DNA from: Pseudohalioglobus sediminis
GTDB taxonomy: Bacteria > Pseudomonadota > Gammaproteobacteria > Pseudomonadales > Halieaceae
Direction: 5' to 3'
Assembly (NCBI RefSeq): GCF_008370495.1
Contig: NZ_VTUX01000002.1
Location: 124,001 to 188,000, forward strand
DNA: 64,000 nt
The notes under the pieces were generated by a model. The model did no database searches. It was not told where the DNA came from and worked only from the letters and a program-made list of their open reading frames with translations. Each line of letters begins with the position of its first letter. Within the stretch, counting starts at the first letter, position 1. Position numbers and translations under genes: made by a program. Shown in pieces: positions 30,495 to 42,172 of the stretch.

Positions 30495-31133
30495 TTAGTT
30501 CGCTGCGCTCCTGCTGTTGACAACTTCATCAATGAGCCCGTACTCGCGGCTTTCCTCTGCGTTCATGAAACGATCGCGTTCGGTATCCCGCTCGATCACC
30601 TCTAGAGGCTGACCGGTGTGCTCTGCCATCAGCTGGTTGAGCTTCTCGCGAATAATGAGAATCTCCCGCGCCTGGATTTCAATATCGGTCGCCTGCCCCT
30701 GGGCGCCACCTGACGGCTGGTGGATCATGGTGCGGGCGTTGGGCAGGCAGAAACGCTTGCCCTTGGCTCCGCCGCAGAGCAGGAAAGCTCCCATCGAGGC
30801 AGCCTGGCCCACGCACATGGTGCTAACATCCGGTTTGATGAACTGCATGGTGTCGTAAATGGACAGCCCGGCAGTGACGCTGCCACCCGGAGAGTTGATA
30901 TAAAGATGGATGTCCTTGTCCGGGTTCTCTGACTCCAGGAATAGCAACTGGGCCACAATCAGGTTGGCCATATGGTCCTCAACAGGCCCCACGGCAAAAA
31001 TCACCCGCTCCTTCAGCAGGCGGGAATAAATATCGTAAGACCGCTCCCCGCGGGAAGTCTGCTCCACCACCATTGGTACGAGGCCAAGGTTGTTAATGGT
31101 CTGTGAATTGCGCCCGTCTGGCTGAAATGACAT
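30495..31133 (-). CDS. clpP: ATP-dependent Clp protease proteolytic subunit ClpP
   Basis: A 212-residue serine protease that forms the barrel used by ClpX. The catalytic Ser is in [11 protein letters not shown] and the His in [11 protein letters not shown]. The handle region [13 protein letters not shown] and the Asp-containing [10 protein letters not shown] follow. The start is set at ATG 31133 (MSFQPDGRN) because AGGGA lies eight bases before it; a longer in-frame start 13 codons upstream lacks support. It lies between tig and clpX. Confidence 0.97.
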   Translation of the reverse strand: MSFQPDGRNSQTINNLGLVPMVVEQTSRGERSYDIYSRLLKERVIFAVGPVEDHMANLIVAQLLFLESENPDKDIHLYINSPGGSVTAGLSIYDTMQFIKPDVSTMCVGQAASMGAFLLCGGAKGKRFCLPNARTMIHQPSGGAQGQATDIEIQAREILIIREKLNQLMAEHTGQPLEVIERDTERDRFMNAEESREYGLIDEVVNSRSAAN

Positions 31134-31196
31134 ATATCGATGTCCCTGTGGCTGATATAAGCGGGAGGCCACCTTATGATGGCCCCTATTTTTTGA

Positions 31197-32522
31197 TCAG
31201 GCGTCTTCCTGCTCTGCAGGGGCTATTGCCTCCTGATAGCTGCATGCCTTCTCTGCTATCTTGGCACCCTCGAGCAGTTTTTCAACCACCTGATCTTCAA
31301 GCACCTTTGATTCTACGGAAGCCAGCTGCTCCTGGTTTGAATAATACCAGTTAATAACTTCTTCCGGCTCCTGGTAGGTGGAAGCCATTTCTTCAATGGT
31401 CGCGCGAACGCGCTCCGCTTCGGCTTTCAGCTCCAGCTTCTTGATCAACTCAGAAAGCACCAGGCCGAGTTTGACGCGCTTTTCAGCGTTCTCTGTGAAC
31501 ATGTCGTCCGGCAGCAATGACTTGAGGTCCAGGTCCTGCCCGGCCGCTCCGCCGAACTGCTGGAACATCTGGTTGCGCAGCGCGTCAACTTCCTGGGCTA
31601 TCAGGGCCCTGGGGATGTCCACGTTCTCATGCGCCGCGATCACAGCGTCCATAACCTGCTGCTTGACCTTGGCATCAACCGCGTTCTTGAGCTCGCGCGC
31701 CATGTTTTCAGCGACTTCCTTGCGGAACTGCTCTTCACCGCCTTCTTCGACACCGTACTTCTCGAACAGTTCTTCATTCAGGGCAGCGGGTACCATTTCC
31801 TCGACCGTATTGACGGTAACCTTGAACTCCACGGCAGCGCCCTTGAGGTCCTCGTTGTGGTACTCGTCAGGGAATGTCAGCTCCAGGGTCTTCTCGTCGC
31901 CCGCCTGCATGCCGACAATGCCATCCTCGAAGCCGGGTATCATGCGGCCGGAGCCCAGCTCCAGTTCGGAGTCCTCTGCGCTGCCACCCTCAAATGCCTC
32001 GCCATCTTTGGTGCCCACGTAAGAGATGTTGACGCGATCACCTTCCACTGCGGCGCGCTCGACAGCCTGCCATTCGCCCTGCTGTTTGCGAAAGACCTCG
32101 ATGATGTTGTCGACGTCTTCGTCGGTTACTTCAGCGACGGGCTTTTCGACTGCAAAGCCTTCCATGTCAGCAACTTCCACTTCCGGGAACACTTCAAAAG
32201 TGGCGATGTACTCCAGGTCCTTGCCTGCATCAAGAGACTTTGGCTCTATGCTTGGCTGGCCGGCCGGGCGCAGGTTTTCCTGTACCACCGCTTCCTGGAA
32301 AGACTGGCTCATCACTTCACCGAGCACTTCCTGGCGAACACCGGCACCGAAGCGCTGGCGCATGACTTTCATCGGCACCTTGCCGGGTCTGAAACCCGGC
32401 ATCTTTACGTTCTTGGCCGCCTTTTTCAGGCGCTCGTCAACTTCGCTATCTACCCGTGCAGCGGGTACGCCAACGGTCAAACGACGCTCCAGGCCGGAAG
32501 TCGTCTCTATAGAAACCTGCAT
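31197..32522 (-). CDS. tig: trigger factor chaperone
   Basis: A 441-residue ribosome-associated chaperone and prolyl isomerase. The N-terminal ribosome-binding signature is seen in MPGFRPGKVPMKVMRQRFG. The FKBP-type PPIase domain lies in the middle (DRVNISYVGTKDGEAFEGG and GFEDGIVGMQAGDEKTLEL). A helical C-terminal substrate cradle ends the protein. GAGGAAA is six bases before the ATG. It is the first protein gene of the tig-clpP-clpX-lon block, with tRNA-Leu 87 bases upstream. Confidence 0.97.
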   Translation of the reverse strand: MQVSIETTSGLERRLTVGVPAARVDSEVDERLKKAAKNVKMPGFRPGKVPMKVMRQRFGAGVRQEVLGEVMSQSFQEAVVQENLRPAGQPSIEPKSLDAGKDLEYIATFEVFPEVEVADMEGFAVEKPVAEVTDEDVDNIIEVFRKQQGEWQAVERAAVEGDRVNISYVGTKDGEAFEGGSAEDSELELGSGRMIPGFEDGIVGMQAGDEKTLELTFPDEYHNEDLKGAAVEFKVTVNTVEEMVPAALNEELFEKYGVEEGGEEQFRKEVAENMARELKNAVDAKVKQQVMDAVIAAHENVDIPRALIAQEVDALRNQMFQQFGGAAGQDLDLKSLLPDDMFTENAEKRVKLGLVLSELIKKLELKAEAERVRATIEEMASTYQEPEEVINWYYSNQEQLASVESKVLEDQVVEKLLEGAKIAEKACSYQEAIAPAEQEDA

Positions 32523-32609
32523 GGTATTTCCTCGTCACTCAATGGTGTGGAGTGTTGCGTCACTCCGTGCTTATGTCGGCCCGATCTGGAATCGATACCG
32601 TTCAGAATA

Positions 32610-32694
32610 TGGTGCGGAAGGAGAGACTCGAACTCTCACGCCTTGCGGCACTGGAACCTAAATCCAGCGCGTATACCAATTTCGCCACTTCCGC
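32610..32694 (-). tRNA. tRNA-Leu (anticodon UAG)
   Basis: Read on the minus strand, this is an 85-base class II tRNA with CCA encoded. The acceptor stem GCGGAAG/CTTCCGC is perfect and the discriminator is A. The anticodon stem CTGGA/TCCAG encloses loop TTTAGGT, giving anticodon UAG. A long variable arm (TGCCGCAAGGCGT) and the T-arm GAGAG-TTCGAGT-CTCTC follow. It lies directly upstream of tig, as in pseudomonads. Confidence 0.97.
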
Positions 32695-32846
32695 ATACAT
32701 GAATACCGCCGCCAAAATCTAGAATTCACTAGAAGTTTGCTGCTCTAACCACTTGATTAAAAGGAACTAAGCAAGCCACAAACACTACGCTCAGCGGTAT
32801 CACAAGGGCGCAGATTCTGCCACAAAGGAAAGTGCTGTTCAACCGC

Positions 32847-34148
32847 TCAGCGGTGTGGCCTGGCCAGTAACAAAACCAGGGGCTCGGCAGGCTCTGCGGA
32901 GGCCAGGTGGAAAACCACTCCTGCGGGCAACAGTGCGGCCTGTTCTGGCCCCAGTTGCCCTTCGTCCAGCGCCAACTGCCCCTTGACCACCATGATCAGG
33001 GCATAACACTCGTTGCTGCTGTAAACCTGGCTGGCGCCCTCGCCTATCCGCAGGCGCCTGACCTCAAAATCCGGGAAATCGACAATACGCTCGATAAGGA
33101 CGGAGTCGTCACCCGGGAGCCTCTCGAAATCGACTTGCTCCGGAGGCGTGAGACGCATCGTGTCCACTGCCGCCGCCGTATCCCAGTGATCCTGGGTCAG
33201 CACCTTCTGTGCAAAGGAGAGTATCTGACGCTCATACACGGGTGTCTGAAACTCGATAGTGCGCACCCCGTGCTGCAATGAGTGCGGCATCCGCAGCGGT
33301 ACAACGACCACATCGCCCACCTGCAGGGGCCGGATGCTGGTGAAGTCATTCATGGCCTGTCGCAGCTCGCGCTCGCGCTGCAGCAGGCCTGCTTCGGCGG
33401 GCACCCCCTGCGGCGTGGCATCTATCTGCCTGCGCACCGCTTCATATTGCTCCACCGCGGCAAGGTATTGCCGGCGAAAAGTGGCCTCGTCGCCAGCCTG
33501 CGAAATCTTTTCCCTGTCAAAGCCGTAGCGAATGCCACCAATGCCCTCAGGCCAGGCGCGTTCGTCCACGTGAGTAACCACATAGACTTCCCGCTTTTCT
33601 TCGTGCAGTTCGAAATACAGGTCGCCGACCACCTCTTCGGGGGACGGGTCCAATATCTTTAACAGCACCAGCGGAGCGCCCGGGGCACCGGCGGCGGCGT
33701 CGGGCATGATTGCCTGCAGCCAGGGGATGGGCACGCTGCCAGAACCGTCGGTGAACCGGCACACGCCACGGGCCTCGACGCCGGTGAACCAGATTTCCTG
33801 CCCCCAGGGCTTGGGAATGTGCTCCGGCAGCAAACGGAGCGACTGTCCCGGGCTAAACACAGCGAGCGCATGCTGCCGGACCCAGTCATTAAATTGCGCA
33901 CCTGCTACACCAGCCGAACTGCTCAATGCGCGGTCTGTCACCGCACAATGCAGGCGCCCGGCCTGATCGCGGAAATATACCGCGGTAAGAGCCTGCAGCT
34001 CGCCGCCTTCAAGCCACCAGCACGGCAGGGAAAACTCCACGAGCAGCAGTTCGTCAACCCGCGCCTGCCGGGACCAGGCGGCCAGCGCGGCCAGGGGCTC
34101 GCCCTTTTCAAGCGTGATAAATGGAGACGAATCTATCGCATGCTTCAA
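32847..34148 (-). CDS. phosphomannose-isomerase-like cupin protein
   Basis: A 433-residue protein with sequence like type I phosphomannose isomerases: IPKPWGQEIWFTG near residue 110, then VLLKILDP, FELHEEKREVYVV where ManA carries a metal-binding QxHP and a Glu, and later MPHSLQHGVRTIEFQTPVYER. The His and Glu of these motifs seem kept, but the QxHPD loop is replaced, so isomerase activity is doubtful. A second cupin-like half ends the protein (SQVYSSNECYALIMVVKGQLAL, PAGVVFHL). No GDP-mannose or polysaccharide genes are nearby. It is isolated, with an AT-rich upstream region. A sugar isomerase or sugar-binding regulator are both possible. Confidence 0.55.
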   Translation of the reverse strand: MKHAIDSSPFITLEKGEPLAALAAWSRQARVDELLLVEFSLPCWWLEGGELQALTAVYFRDQAGRLHCAVTDRALSSSAGVAGAQFNDWVRQHALAVFSPGQSLRLLPEHIPKPWGQEIWFTGVEARGVCRFTDGSGSVPIPWLQAIMPDAAAGAPGAPLVLLKILDPSPEEVVGDLYFELHEEKREVYVVTHVDERAWPEGIGGIRYGFDREKISQAGDEATFRRQYLAAVEQYEAVRRQIDATPQGVPAEAGLLQRERELRQAMNDFTSIRPLQVGDVVVVPLRMPHSLQHGVRTIEFQTPVYERQILSFAQKVLTQDHWDTAAAVDTMRLTPPEQVDFERLPGDDSVLIERIVDFPDFEVRRLRIGEGASQVYSSNECYALIMVVKGQLALDEGQLGPEQAALLPAGVVFHLASAEPAEPLVLLLARPHR

Positions 34149-34283
34149 CGCGCGCTACCCTGGACTCAATCGATTAGAATATAAAAATATAGACTTATTA
34201 CTAAAAATGATAAAAAACCAAACAATAGGCTGTGGAAAATTACCAAATTTGAGCGATACTTAAGGCGTGACTACCTATCCCCT

Positions 34284-34393
34284 AGTTTAGTCGGGTGGTC
34301 GCGGGAGCATACCCAATGCTCTCTAAGGGAAGCAATTCCTTTATGTTTCACTCCTAATGGTCTTCTTGGGTCCCCTTTGGGACCCATTTTTTT
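34284..34393 (+). ncRNA. candidate small RNA ending in a strong terminator
   Basis: In the 303-base gap between two leftward genes, the plus strand holds three hairpins in a row. The first is GGGAGCAT/ATGCTCTC (34303-34323) with an ACCCA loop. The second is AAGG-AA/TT-CCTT (34325-34341). The last is the terminator at 34367-34393. There is no plus-strand protein gene upstream for more than 11 kb, so the terminator must serve a non-coding transcript. The 5' end near 34284 is a guess from an AT-rich upstream region and a TTGAGC at 34249. I do not recognise an RNA family, and no open frame fits. Confidence 0.55.
34367..34393 (+). terminator. rho-independent terminator of the candidate small RNA
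   Basis: The perfect 8-bp stem TGGGTCCC/GGGACCCA (34367-34374 and 34379-34386) has a CTTT loop and seven T after it. It works only on the plus strand. Confidence 0.85.
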
Positions 34394-34451
34394 GCCTTAT
34401 ATTTATGCTTATCAATAGCTTGGAATGCTTTTCTAGAATCCGGGCGAGGTG

Positions 34452-34805
34452 CTACATGGTGTGAGTAGGTCGGTCCGATCCAAGCAAGCCTGCGAGGTGA
34501 TTCTCAATCTTGGCATTGGCAGCCGTATCCTGCTCGCTGAACTGCACGCCGATACCGGCAGTTCTGTTGCCCTGGGCGCCCTTGGGGGTAACCCAGACCA
34601 CTTTACCGGCAATGGGTATTTTTTCCGGCTCATCCATCAGGGTGAGCAGCATGAACACCTCATCTCCAAGCGTATAGGGCTTGTTGGTAGGCACAAACAG
34701 CCCGCCGTTTTCCAGAAACGGCATGTAGGCGGAGTACAAGACCGCCTTGTCCTTGATCGTCAATGAGAGGATGCCATTGCGACTGTTCTGCCCGCGCTGG
34801 TTCAT
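34452..34805 (-). CDS. PilZ-domain protein
   Basis: A 117-residue protein of the type IV pilus PilZ type: GILSLTIKDKAVLYSAYMPF, FVPTNKPYTLGDEVFMLLTLMDE, and GKVVWVTPKGAQGNRTAGIGVQF. It lacks the RxxxR and (D/N)xSxxG motifs that bind cyclic di-GMP, as in Pseudomonas PilZ, which works through protein contacts in pilus assembly. The start is ATG 34805 with GGAG upstream; a TTG five codons earlier is in frame but has no ribosome site. It follows holB in the conserved tmk-holB-pilZ order. Confidence 0.88.
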   Translation of the reverse strand: MNQRGQNSRNGILSLTIKDKAVLYSAYMPFLENGGLFVPTNKPYTLGDEVFMLLTLMDEPEKIPIAGKVVWVTPKGAQGNRTAGIGVQFSEQDTAANAKIENHLAGLLGSDRPTHTM

Positions 34806-34823
34806 AACGCCGATCTCCAATGT

Positions 34824-37492
<2,669 letters not shown>

Positions 37493-37499
<7 letters not shown>

Positions 37500-38329
37500 G
37501 TCATGGTGTCGCAGTACTGTTGGTGCAACGCCAGGGCGATGGGGAATTCCGACCAGGCGGTATCGCCGAGTCGGGCAACCGGCTGCAATCCACGGATACT
37601 GTTGCAACAGAAAAGTTCGGCCGCCTGCTCCAGCCGAGATACTGCAACTGTCTCTTCTACTACCGTCAATCCCAGTGCAGGGGCCAGTTGTTCAATAACC
37701 AGCCTGCGCCGGGTGCCGGCAATCCCGGTTGTGGTAATCGCTGGAGTAACGAGGCGCCCTTCTTCGACCAGGAACAGGTTGGCAGAGGAAAGCGAACAGA
37801 CATGCCCGCCCCCATCCAGTACCACCACGTCGTCAACCTGCGCCGCCCGCGCTTCGTTAGCCGCGAGCACCTGCTCGAGGCGGTTCAGATGCTTGATACC
37901 GGCGAGGGCTGGCTGACTCGCCCAAGTGATGCCGGCGTAGGCAAGTGCAATTGGCGATGGCGCCTGTTTGCGATCCTGCTGCAACGGCGCCGCTGAAATG
38001 ATGGTGCGGGGGACGGCCTGGTCTGGGGCCGCATAACCACGCGGTCCACTGCCACGCGTCACCGCAAGCCGCATCACCGCCCAGGGCGTATCGGTAAACG
38101 CGCTGGCGGCCATATGCAGGTGCTCCGCAGCGGTAGCCCGGCACTCGGGAAAGGAAAGCTTTTGCAGGCCTGTCTCAAGCCTGGCCAGGTGATAGGTCAG
38201 GAACTGTGGCTTGCCGTGCCAGAGCAGCACGGTCTCAAACACACCGTCGCCAAAGTCCAGGCCGCGGTCAGGCAGCGGCAACGCAGCGGCCAGTTTGCCG
38301 TCAACCCAGATGGTCGCGGGAGAACGCAC
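37493..38329 (-). CDS. pabC: aminodeoxychorismate lyase
   Basis: A 278-residue PLP enzyme of fold type IV that releases pyruvate from aminodeoxychorismate to give p-aminobenzoate for folate. The PLP Lys lies in LAGIKHLNRLEQVLAANEA. DRGLDFGDGVFET is at the start and CSLSSANLF and GIAGTRRRLV later. The start is GTG 38329, ten bases past the fabF stop, with only a weak ribosome site, so it probably relies on coupling. Confidence 0.93.
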
Positions 38330-38338
38330 CGTGAACGG

Positions 38339-39580
38339 TCAGTCGACTTTACTGAACAGCAGGGAACCGTTGGTGCCGCCGAAGCCAAACGAGTTGGACA
38401 ATACGCTGTGTATCTCCCGCTCCTGGGCCGTATGCGGCACGTAATTCAGGTTGGCGCCTTCGTCCGGGTTGTCCAGGTTGATCGTTGGCGGGCATACCTG
38501 ATCACGTATCGCCAGTATCGAGAAGATTGCCTCTACGGCGCCAGCCGCGCCCAATAGATGACCGATCATGGACTTCGTTGAACTGACAGCGACGTGCTCC
38601 GCAGCCGACCCCAATACGGTCTCGACAGCCCTGCTCTCTGCAACATCGCCAGCCGGAGTCGATGTGCCATGTGCATTGATGTAGTTAATACGCTCAACCG
38701 GGATACCGGCATCGCGCACTGCGTTGGCCATTGCGGCTGCGGCTCCGCGGCCATCTTCCGGCGGCAGCGTCATGTGATATGCGTCACCACTCATGCCAAA
38801 GCCGGTAACTTCTGCGTAGATGCGCGCGCCGCGGGCTTTTGCCGCTTCAAGTTCTTCCAGCATGATGACCCCGGCGCCGTCCCCGAGCACAAAACCATCC
38901 CGATCCCGATCCCAGGGGCGTGAAGCGGCCTGCGGATCGTCATTACGCGTGGACAGGGCGCGCGCGGCGGCAAAACCGCCAAGCCCCACCGGGGTGGTTG
39001 CCATCTCCGCACCACCAACCAGCATGGCGTCGGCATCTCCCTGCGCTATCAGGCGCGCGCCAAGGCCTATGTTATGTGTGCCGGTCGTGCACGCCGTCAC
39101 AACGGCAAGGTTTGGCCCCTGCATGTTGTACTTGACCGAGAGGTTACCGGATATCATGTTGATAATTGATCCCGGCACAAAGAAGGGCGAGATCCGCCGC
39201 GGTCCCGCAGTGTTCACTATTTCGGTATTTTTTTCGATCTGGCCGATGCCACCTATACCGGACCCGATTGCGCAGCCTACACGGGCCGCATTTTCCTCGG
39301 TAACCTCGAAGCCGCTGTCTTCCATGGCCTGGATGCCTGCCGCCATACCATATTGTACGAAGGTATCCATCTTTCTGGCGTCTTTGGGCGTCATGTATGG
39401 CGTGATATCGAAATCCCGCACGCTGGCGCTGAACTGTGTGCTGTAGGCGGAGACATCAAATGCCTCAATCGGTGCAGCACCACTTTTACCCGCGAGTATA
39501 TTTTCCCAGGTCTCAGCAACGGTGTGTCCCACCGGGCTGACGATGCCCAGCCCGGTCACAGCGACTCTTCTGCCGTTCAA
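38339..39580 (-). CDS. fabF: beta-ketoacyl-ACP synthase II
   Basis: A 413-residue elongating condensing enzyme. The catalytic triad is the Cys in [13 protein letters not shown], the His in [11 protein letters not shown] and the His in [19 protein letters not shown] ends the protein. It elongates acyl-ACP and is suited to unsaturated chains. Note that the other ketoacyl synthase of the window (50198-52042) is quite different and likely does initiation. Confidence 0.97.
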   Translation of the reverse strand: MNGRRVAVTGLGIVSPVGHTVAETWENILAGKSGAAPIEAFDVSAYSTQFSASVRDFDITPYMTPKDARKMDTFVQYGMAAGIQAMEDSGFEVTEENAARVGCAIGSGIGGIGQIEKNTEIVNTAGPRRISPFFVPGSIINMISGNLSVKYNMQGPNLAVVTACTTGTHNIGLGARLIAQGDADAMLVGGAEMATTPVGLGGFAAARALSTRNDDPQAASRPWDRDRDGFVLGDGAGVIMLEELEAAKARGARIYAEVTGFGMSGDAYHMTLPPEDGRGAAAAMANAVRDAGIPVERINYINAHGTSTPAGDVAESRAVETVLGSAAEHVAVSSTKSMIGHLLGAAGAVEAIFSILAIRDQVCPPTINLDNPDEGANLNYVPHTAQEREIHSVLSNSFGFGGTNGSLLFSKVD

Positions 39581-39627
39581 GTCAGCATCTCCTCTGCAAA
39601 ATTAGGTTTTCCGGAAGCATAAAGAAG

Positions 39628-39661
39628 AAAAGCCGCTCTATCAAAAATAGAAACGGCTTTT
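39628..39661 (-). terminator. hairpin between acpP and fabF
   Basis: AAAAGCCG/CGGCTTTT arms (39628-39635, 39654-39661) with an inner CTAT/ATAG pair. On the minus strand the stem ends in CTTTTCTTCTTT, so it is probably a partial terminator that lets much more acpP than fabF be made. The repeat is symmetrical, so it would look similar on both strands. Confidence 0.65.
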
Positions 39662-39678
39662 CGGGGGAGCTTTTTGGG

Positions 39679-39915
39679 TCAGGCGAGGTTTTCGTTAATG
39701 TAATCGATCGCCAGCTTGACCGTGGTAATTTTCTCCGCTTCTTCATCGGGAATCTCAGTTTCGAATTCCTCTTCAAGCGCCATTACCAGTTCGACGGTAT
39801 CCAACGAGTCGGCGCCCAGGTCTTCGACGAAGGAAGCCTCTGTCTGGACTTCTTCTTCTTTCACGCCAAGTTGTTCTGCGACGATTTTCTTAACGCGTTC
39901 TTCTATGCTGCTCAT
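39679..39915 (-). CDS. acpP: acyl carrier protein
   Basis: A 78-residue acidic carrier protein. The phosphopantetheine attachment Ser is in [18 protein letters not shown]. The rest matches AcpP closely ([12 protein letters not shown]-like helix [13 protein letters not shown] helix III). It lies between fabG and fabF, the universal position. Confidence 0.98.
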   Translation of the reverse strand: MSSIEERVKKIVAEQLGVKEEEVQTEASFVEDLGADSLDTVELVMALEEEFETEIPDEEAEKITTVKLAIDYINENLA

Positions 39916-40057
39916 GATTATTTTCCACTCCTGAGATTAGTGCTAGTTCAAACCTGAGATATGGCCTGAGGCGCCATTTTACTCTGTTTTTTGCCCAAGT
40001 AATAAACTTTTTTTTGGCAGCGACCTGCCTCGCCACAACTACCTTTTTATCAGGCAG

Positions 40058-40801
40058 TTAGGCCATATACATGCCGCCGTTTATATGCAGCGTCTCACCG
40101 GTAATGTAGCCCGCTGCATCGCTACATAAAAAACCGACGGCAGCGGCAATCTCTGCTGCCGCCCCGAGGCGACCGAGAGGTATCTGGCCCAGCATCAACT
40201 CGCGCTGCTCGTCGGATAATTCACGCGTCATGTCGGTATCAATAAAACCGGGGGCAACGCAATTGACCGTGACCGAGCGGGAACCCAGCTCACGGGCCAG
40301 GGCTCGGGAAAAGCCCTCTGCACCGGCCTTGGTGGCGGCGTAATTGCTCTGCCCGATATTACCCATTGAACCGACCACCGAGGTGATATTGACGATGCGT
40401 CCCCAGCGCGCCTTGGTCATGCCGCGCAAACATGCCTTACTGACCCGGTAGAGGGCGTTGAGGTTGGTGTCGATCACGTCGTGCCATTCGTCACCCTTCA
40501 TGCGCAGCAAAATATTGTCGCGGGTAATACCGGCGTTATTCACCAGCACAAGCGGCGCTGCATAATCTGCCGCGATGGTCTTGATCACTTCGCTAACGCT
40601 GTCATCGTCGGCCACGTTGAGCTTCATGCCACAGCCACTGAAGCCGCCATCCTCGAGATAGGAGGTGATATTATCGGCCCCGCCCTCGCTGGTGGCCGTG
40701 CCTATTACCGTATAGCCGTCGCCAGCGAGTTGCTCGGCAATGGCCCGGCCAATTCCTCGGCTTGCGCCCGTGACCAGTGCGACCTTGTTCTCATCAGACA
40801 T
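40058..40801 (-). CDS. fabG: 3-oxoacyl-ACP reductase
   Basis: A 247-residue short-chain dehydrogenase. The NADPH motif is TGASRGIGRAIAE near residue 11, followed by LVNNAGITRD. The catalytic Ser-Tyr-Lys are ITSVVGS and NYAATKAG. It ends GGMYMA, as in the FabG family. It reduces beta-ketoacyl-ACP and sits between fabD and acpP. Confidence 0.97.
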   Translation of the reverse strand: MSDENKVALVTGASRGIGRAIAEQLAGDGYTVIGTATSEGGADNITSYLEDGGFSGCGMKLNVADDDSVSEVIKTIAADYAAPLVLVNNAGITRDNILLRMKGDEWHDVIDTNLNALYRVSKACLRGMTKARWGRIVNITSVVGSMGNIGQSNYAATKAGAEGFSRALARELGSRSVTVNCVAPGFIDTDMTRELSDEQRELMLGQIPLGRLGAAAEIAAAVGFLCSDAAGYITGETLHINGGMYMA

Positions 40802-40825
40802 GTTGTTTCTCCATTATTATGCTTT

Positions 40826-41761
40826 TCAGGCGAGTTCGGTAACGGCGGCAGCCAGGGCATCGGGCTCTTCCAGGGAATAGCTGGTCAGGCTCTTGTCGAT
40901 ACGCCGATTCAGGCCGCTGAGCACTTTCCCGGGCCCGCACTCCACCACGTTGCTGACCCCTGCGGCCAGCATATTGCCGACACAAGCGGTCCACTGTACC
41001 GGGCTGTATATCTGTTCTACCAAAAGCGCGCGAATGCGCTCCGGGTCGGTTTCTGTCTGTGCATGAACATTGTGCACCACCGGCATTTCCGGTGTCTTGA
41101 TCTCGATACCGGCAATCGCCCCGGCCAACTGCTCACCCGCGGGCTTCATCAATTCAGTATGGAACGGTGCGCTTACGGGTAACGGCATGGCGCGCTTGGC
41201 GCCCGCCTCCTTCAGGGCGACAATCGCCGCGTCCACCGCAGCGGTGTGTCCTGCTATCACCACCTGCCCGGGGGAATTGAAATTCACGGCGGCAACGACA
41301 CCATCGGTGTCAGCGCAAATGGTATTGATAGTATCGTCATCGAGGCCGATGATAGCGGCCATGGCGCCCTCTCCCACTGGCACTGCAGTCTGCATGAATT
41401 GCCCGCGTTGACGCACCAGGCGCAGCGCGTCAGTGAAAGACAGCGATCCGGCGCACACCAGCGCAGAGAATTCGCCAAGACTGTGGCCCGCCATCATGGC
41501 CGGCGCGCCGCCACCCTGTGATTGCCAGGCACGCCACAAAGCCACTGATGATGCCAGCAACACCGGCTGTGTCGTCTCGGTCAGGTTCAAGGCTGCCTGG
41601 TCCCCATTCTGTATAAGGTCCCACATGTCGTAACCGAGGGTATCCGCAGCCTCGGTGAAAGTATCGCGCACCGGCTCGAATTCGGCGTGCGCGGCGGCGA
41701 GCATGCCAACCTTCTGTGAACCCTGGCCGGGAAAGACGAAAGCGGTGTGATGTTCAGACAT
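40826..41761 (-). CDS. fabD: malonyl-CoA:ACP transacylase
   Basis: A 311-residue acyltransferase. FPGQGSQKVGML is at the start, the nucleophile Ser lies in MAGHSLGEFSALV near residue 93, and the catalytic His in VSAPFHTELMKPA. It supplies malonyl-ACP. In related genomes plsX, and in enterics fabH, lie directly upstream; here the next gene is rpmF after a 214-base gap with neither. Confidence 0.97.
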   Translation of the reverse strand: MSEHHTAFVFPGQGSQKVGMLAAAHAEFEPVRDTFTEAADTLGYDMWDLIQNGDQAALNLTETTQPVLLASSVALWRAWQSQGGGAPAMMAGHSLGEFSALVCAGSLSFTDALRLVRQRGQFMQTAVPVGEGAMAAIIGLDDDTINTICADTDGVVAAVNFNSPGQVVIAGHTAAVDAAIVALKEAGAKRAMPLPVSAPFHTELMKPAGEQLAGAIAGIEIKTPEMPVVHNVHAQTETDPERIRALLVEQIYSPVQWTACVGNMLAAGVSNVVECGPGKVLSGLNRRIDKSLTSYSLEEPDALAAAVTELA

Positions 41762-41882
41762 GGTTATATCCTGGGGCGTAAAGGGAAATCGTTACACAGC
41801 CCGTAAAACAGCCTGCCGTGCGCGGGAGACCGGACTGCGAGTTAACAGATAGTGGGCGAAAGAGACTGGCGTGGAGTAATGT

Positions 41883-41940
41883 TGACAGCGCTCCGGTTGG
41901 TAGCGCTGTCAGGGGCAGCAGGGATAGGGCCCTGCTTTTT
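41883..41940. other. two hairpins in the rpmF-fabD gap, the second plus-strand terminator-like
   Basis: A perfect 10-bp repeat, TGACAGCGCT/AGCGCTGTCA (41883-41892, 41902-41911), is followed by GCAGGG/CCCTGC (41918-41923, 41930-41935) and five T on the plus strand. No plus-strand gene lies upstream. Either a plus-strand antisense or small RNA ends here, or on the minus strand the pair forms an mRNA processing or attenuation structure before fabD. The rest of this 214-base gap holds no gene I can support. Confidence 0.45.
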
Positions 41941-41975
41941 AGTAACGACGTTGCGGGTGACCGCAAGAGCAATGT

Positions 41976-42158
41976 CTAGTCTTCGGCGCCGGTTTCTACT
42001 ACTTTCTTGCCGCGGTAGAAGCCATCGGCACTGACGTGATGACGGCGATGGGTTTCACCTGAGGTCTGGTCCACGGACAGAGTGGATCCGGACAGTGCAT
42101 CGTGTGAACGACGCATACCGCGACGAGAGCGGGTTTTCTTGCTTTTCTGAACAGCCAT
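41976..42158 (-). CDS. rpmF: 50S ribosomal protein L32
   Basis: A 60-residue basic protein: [20 protein letters not shown] at the N-terminus, then a Ser/Thr-rich middle and a basic [15 protein letters not shown] end, characteristic of L32. It lies 14 bases after yceD, its usual partner. Confidence 0.96.
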   Translation of the reverse strand: MAVQKSKKTRSRRGMRRSHDALSGSTLSVDQTSGETHRRHHVSADGFYRGKKVVETGAED

Positions 42159-42172
42159 GTTTAACTCCTGGT

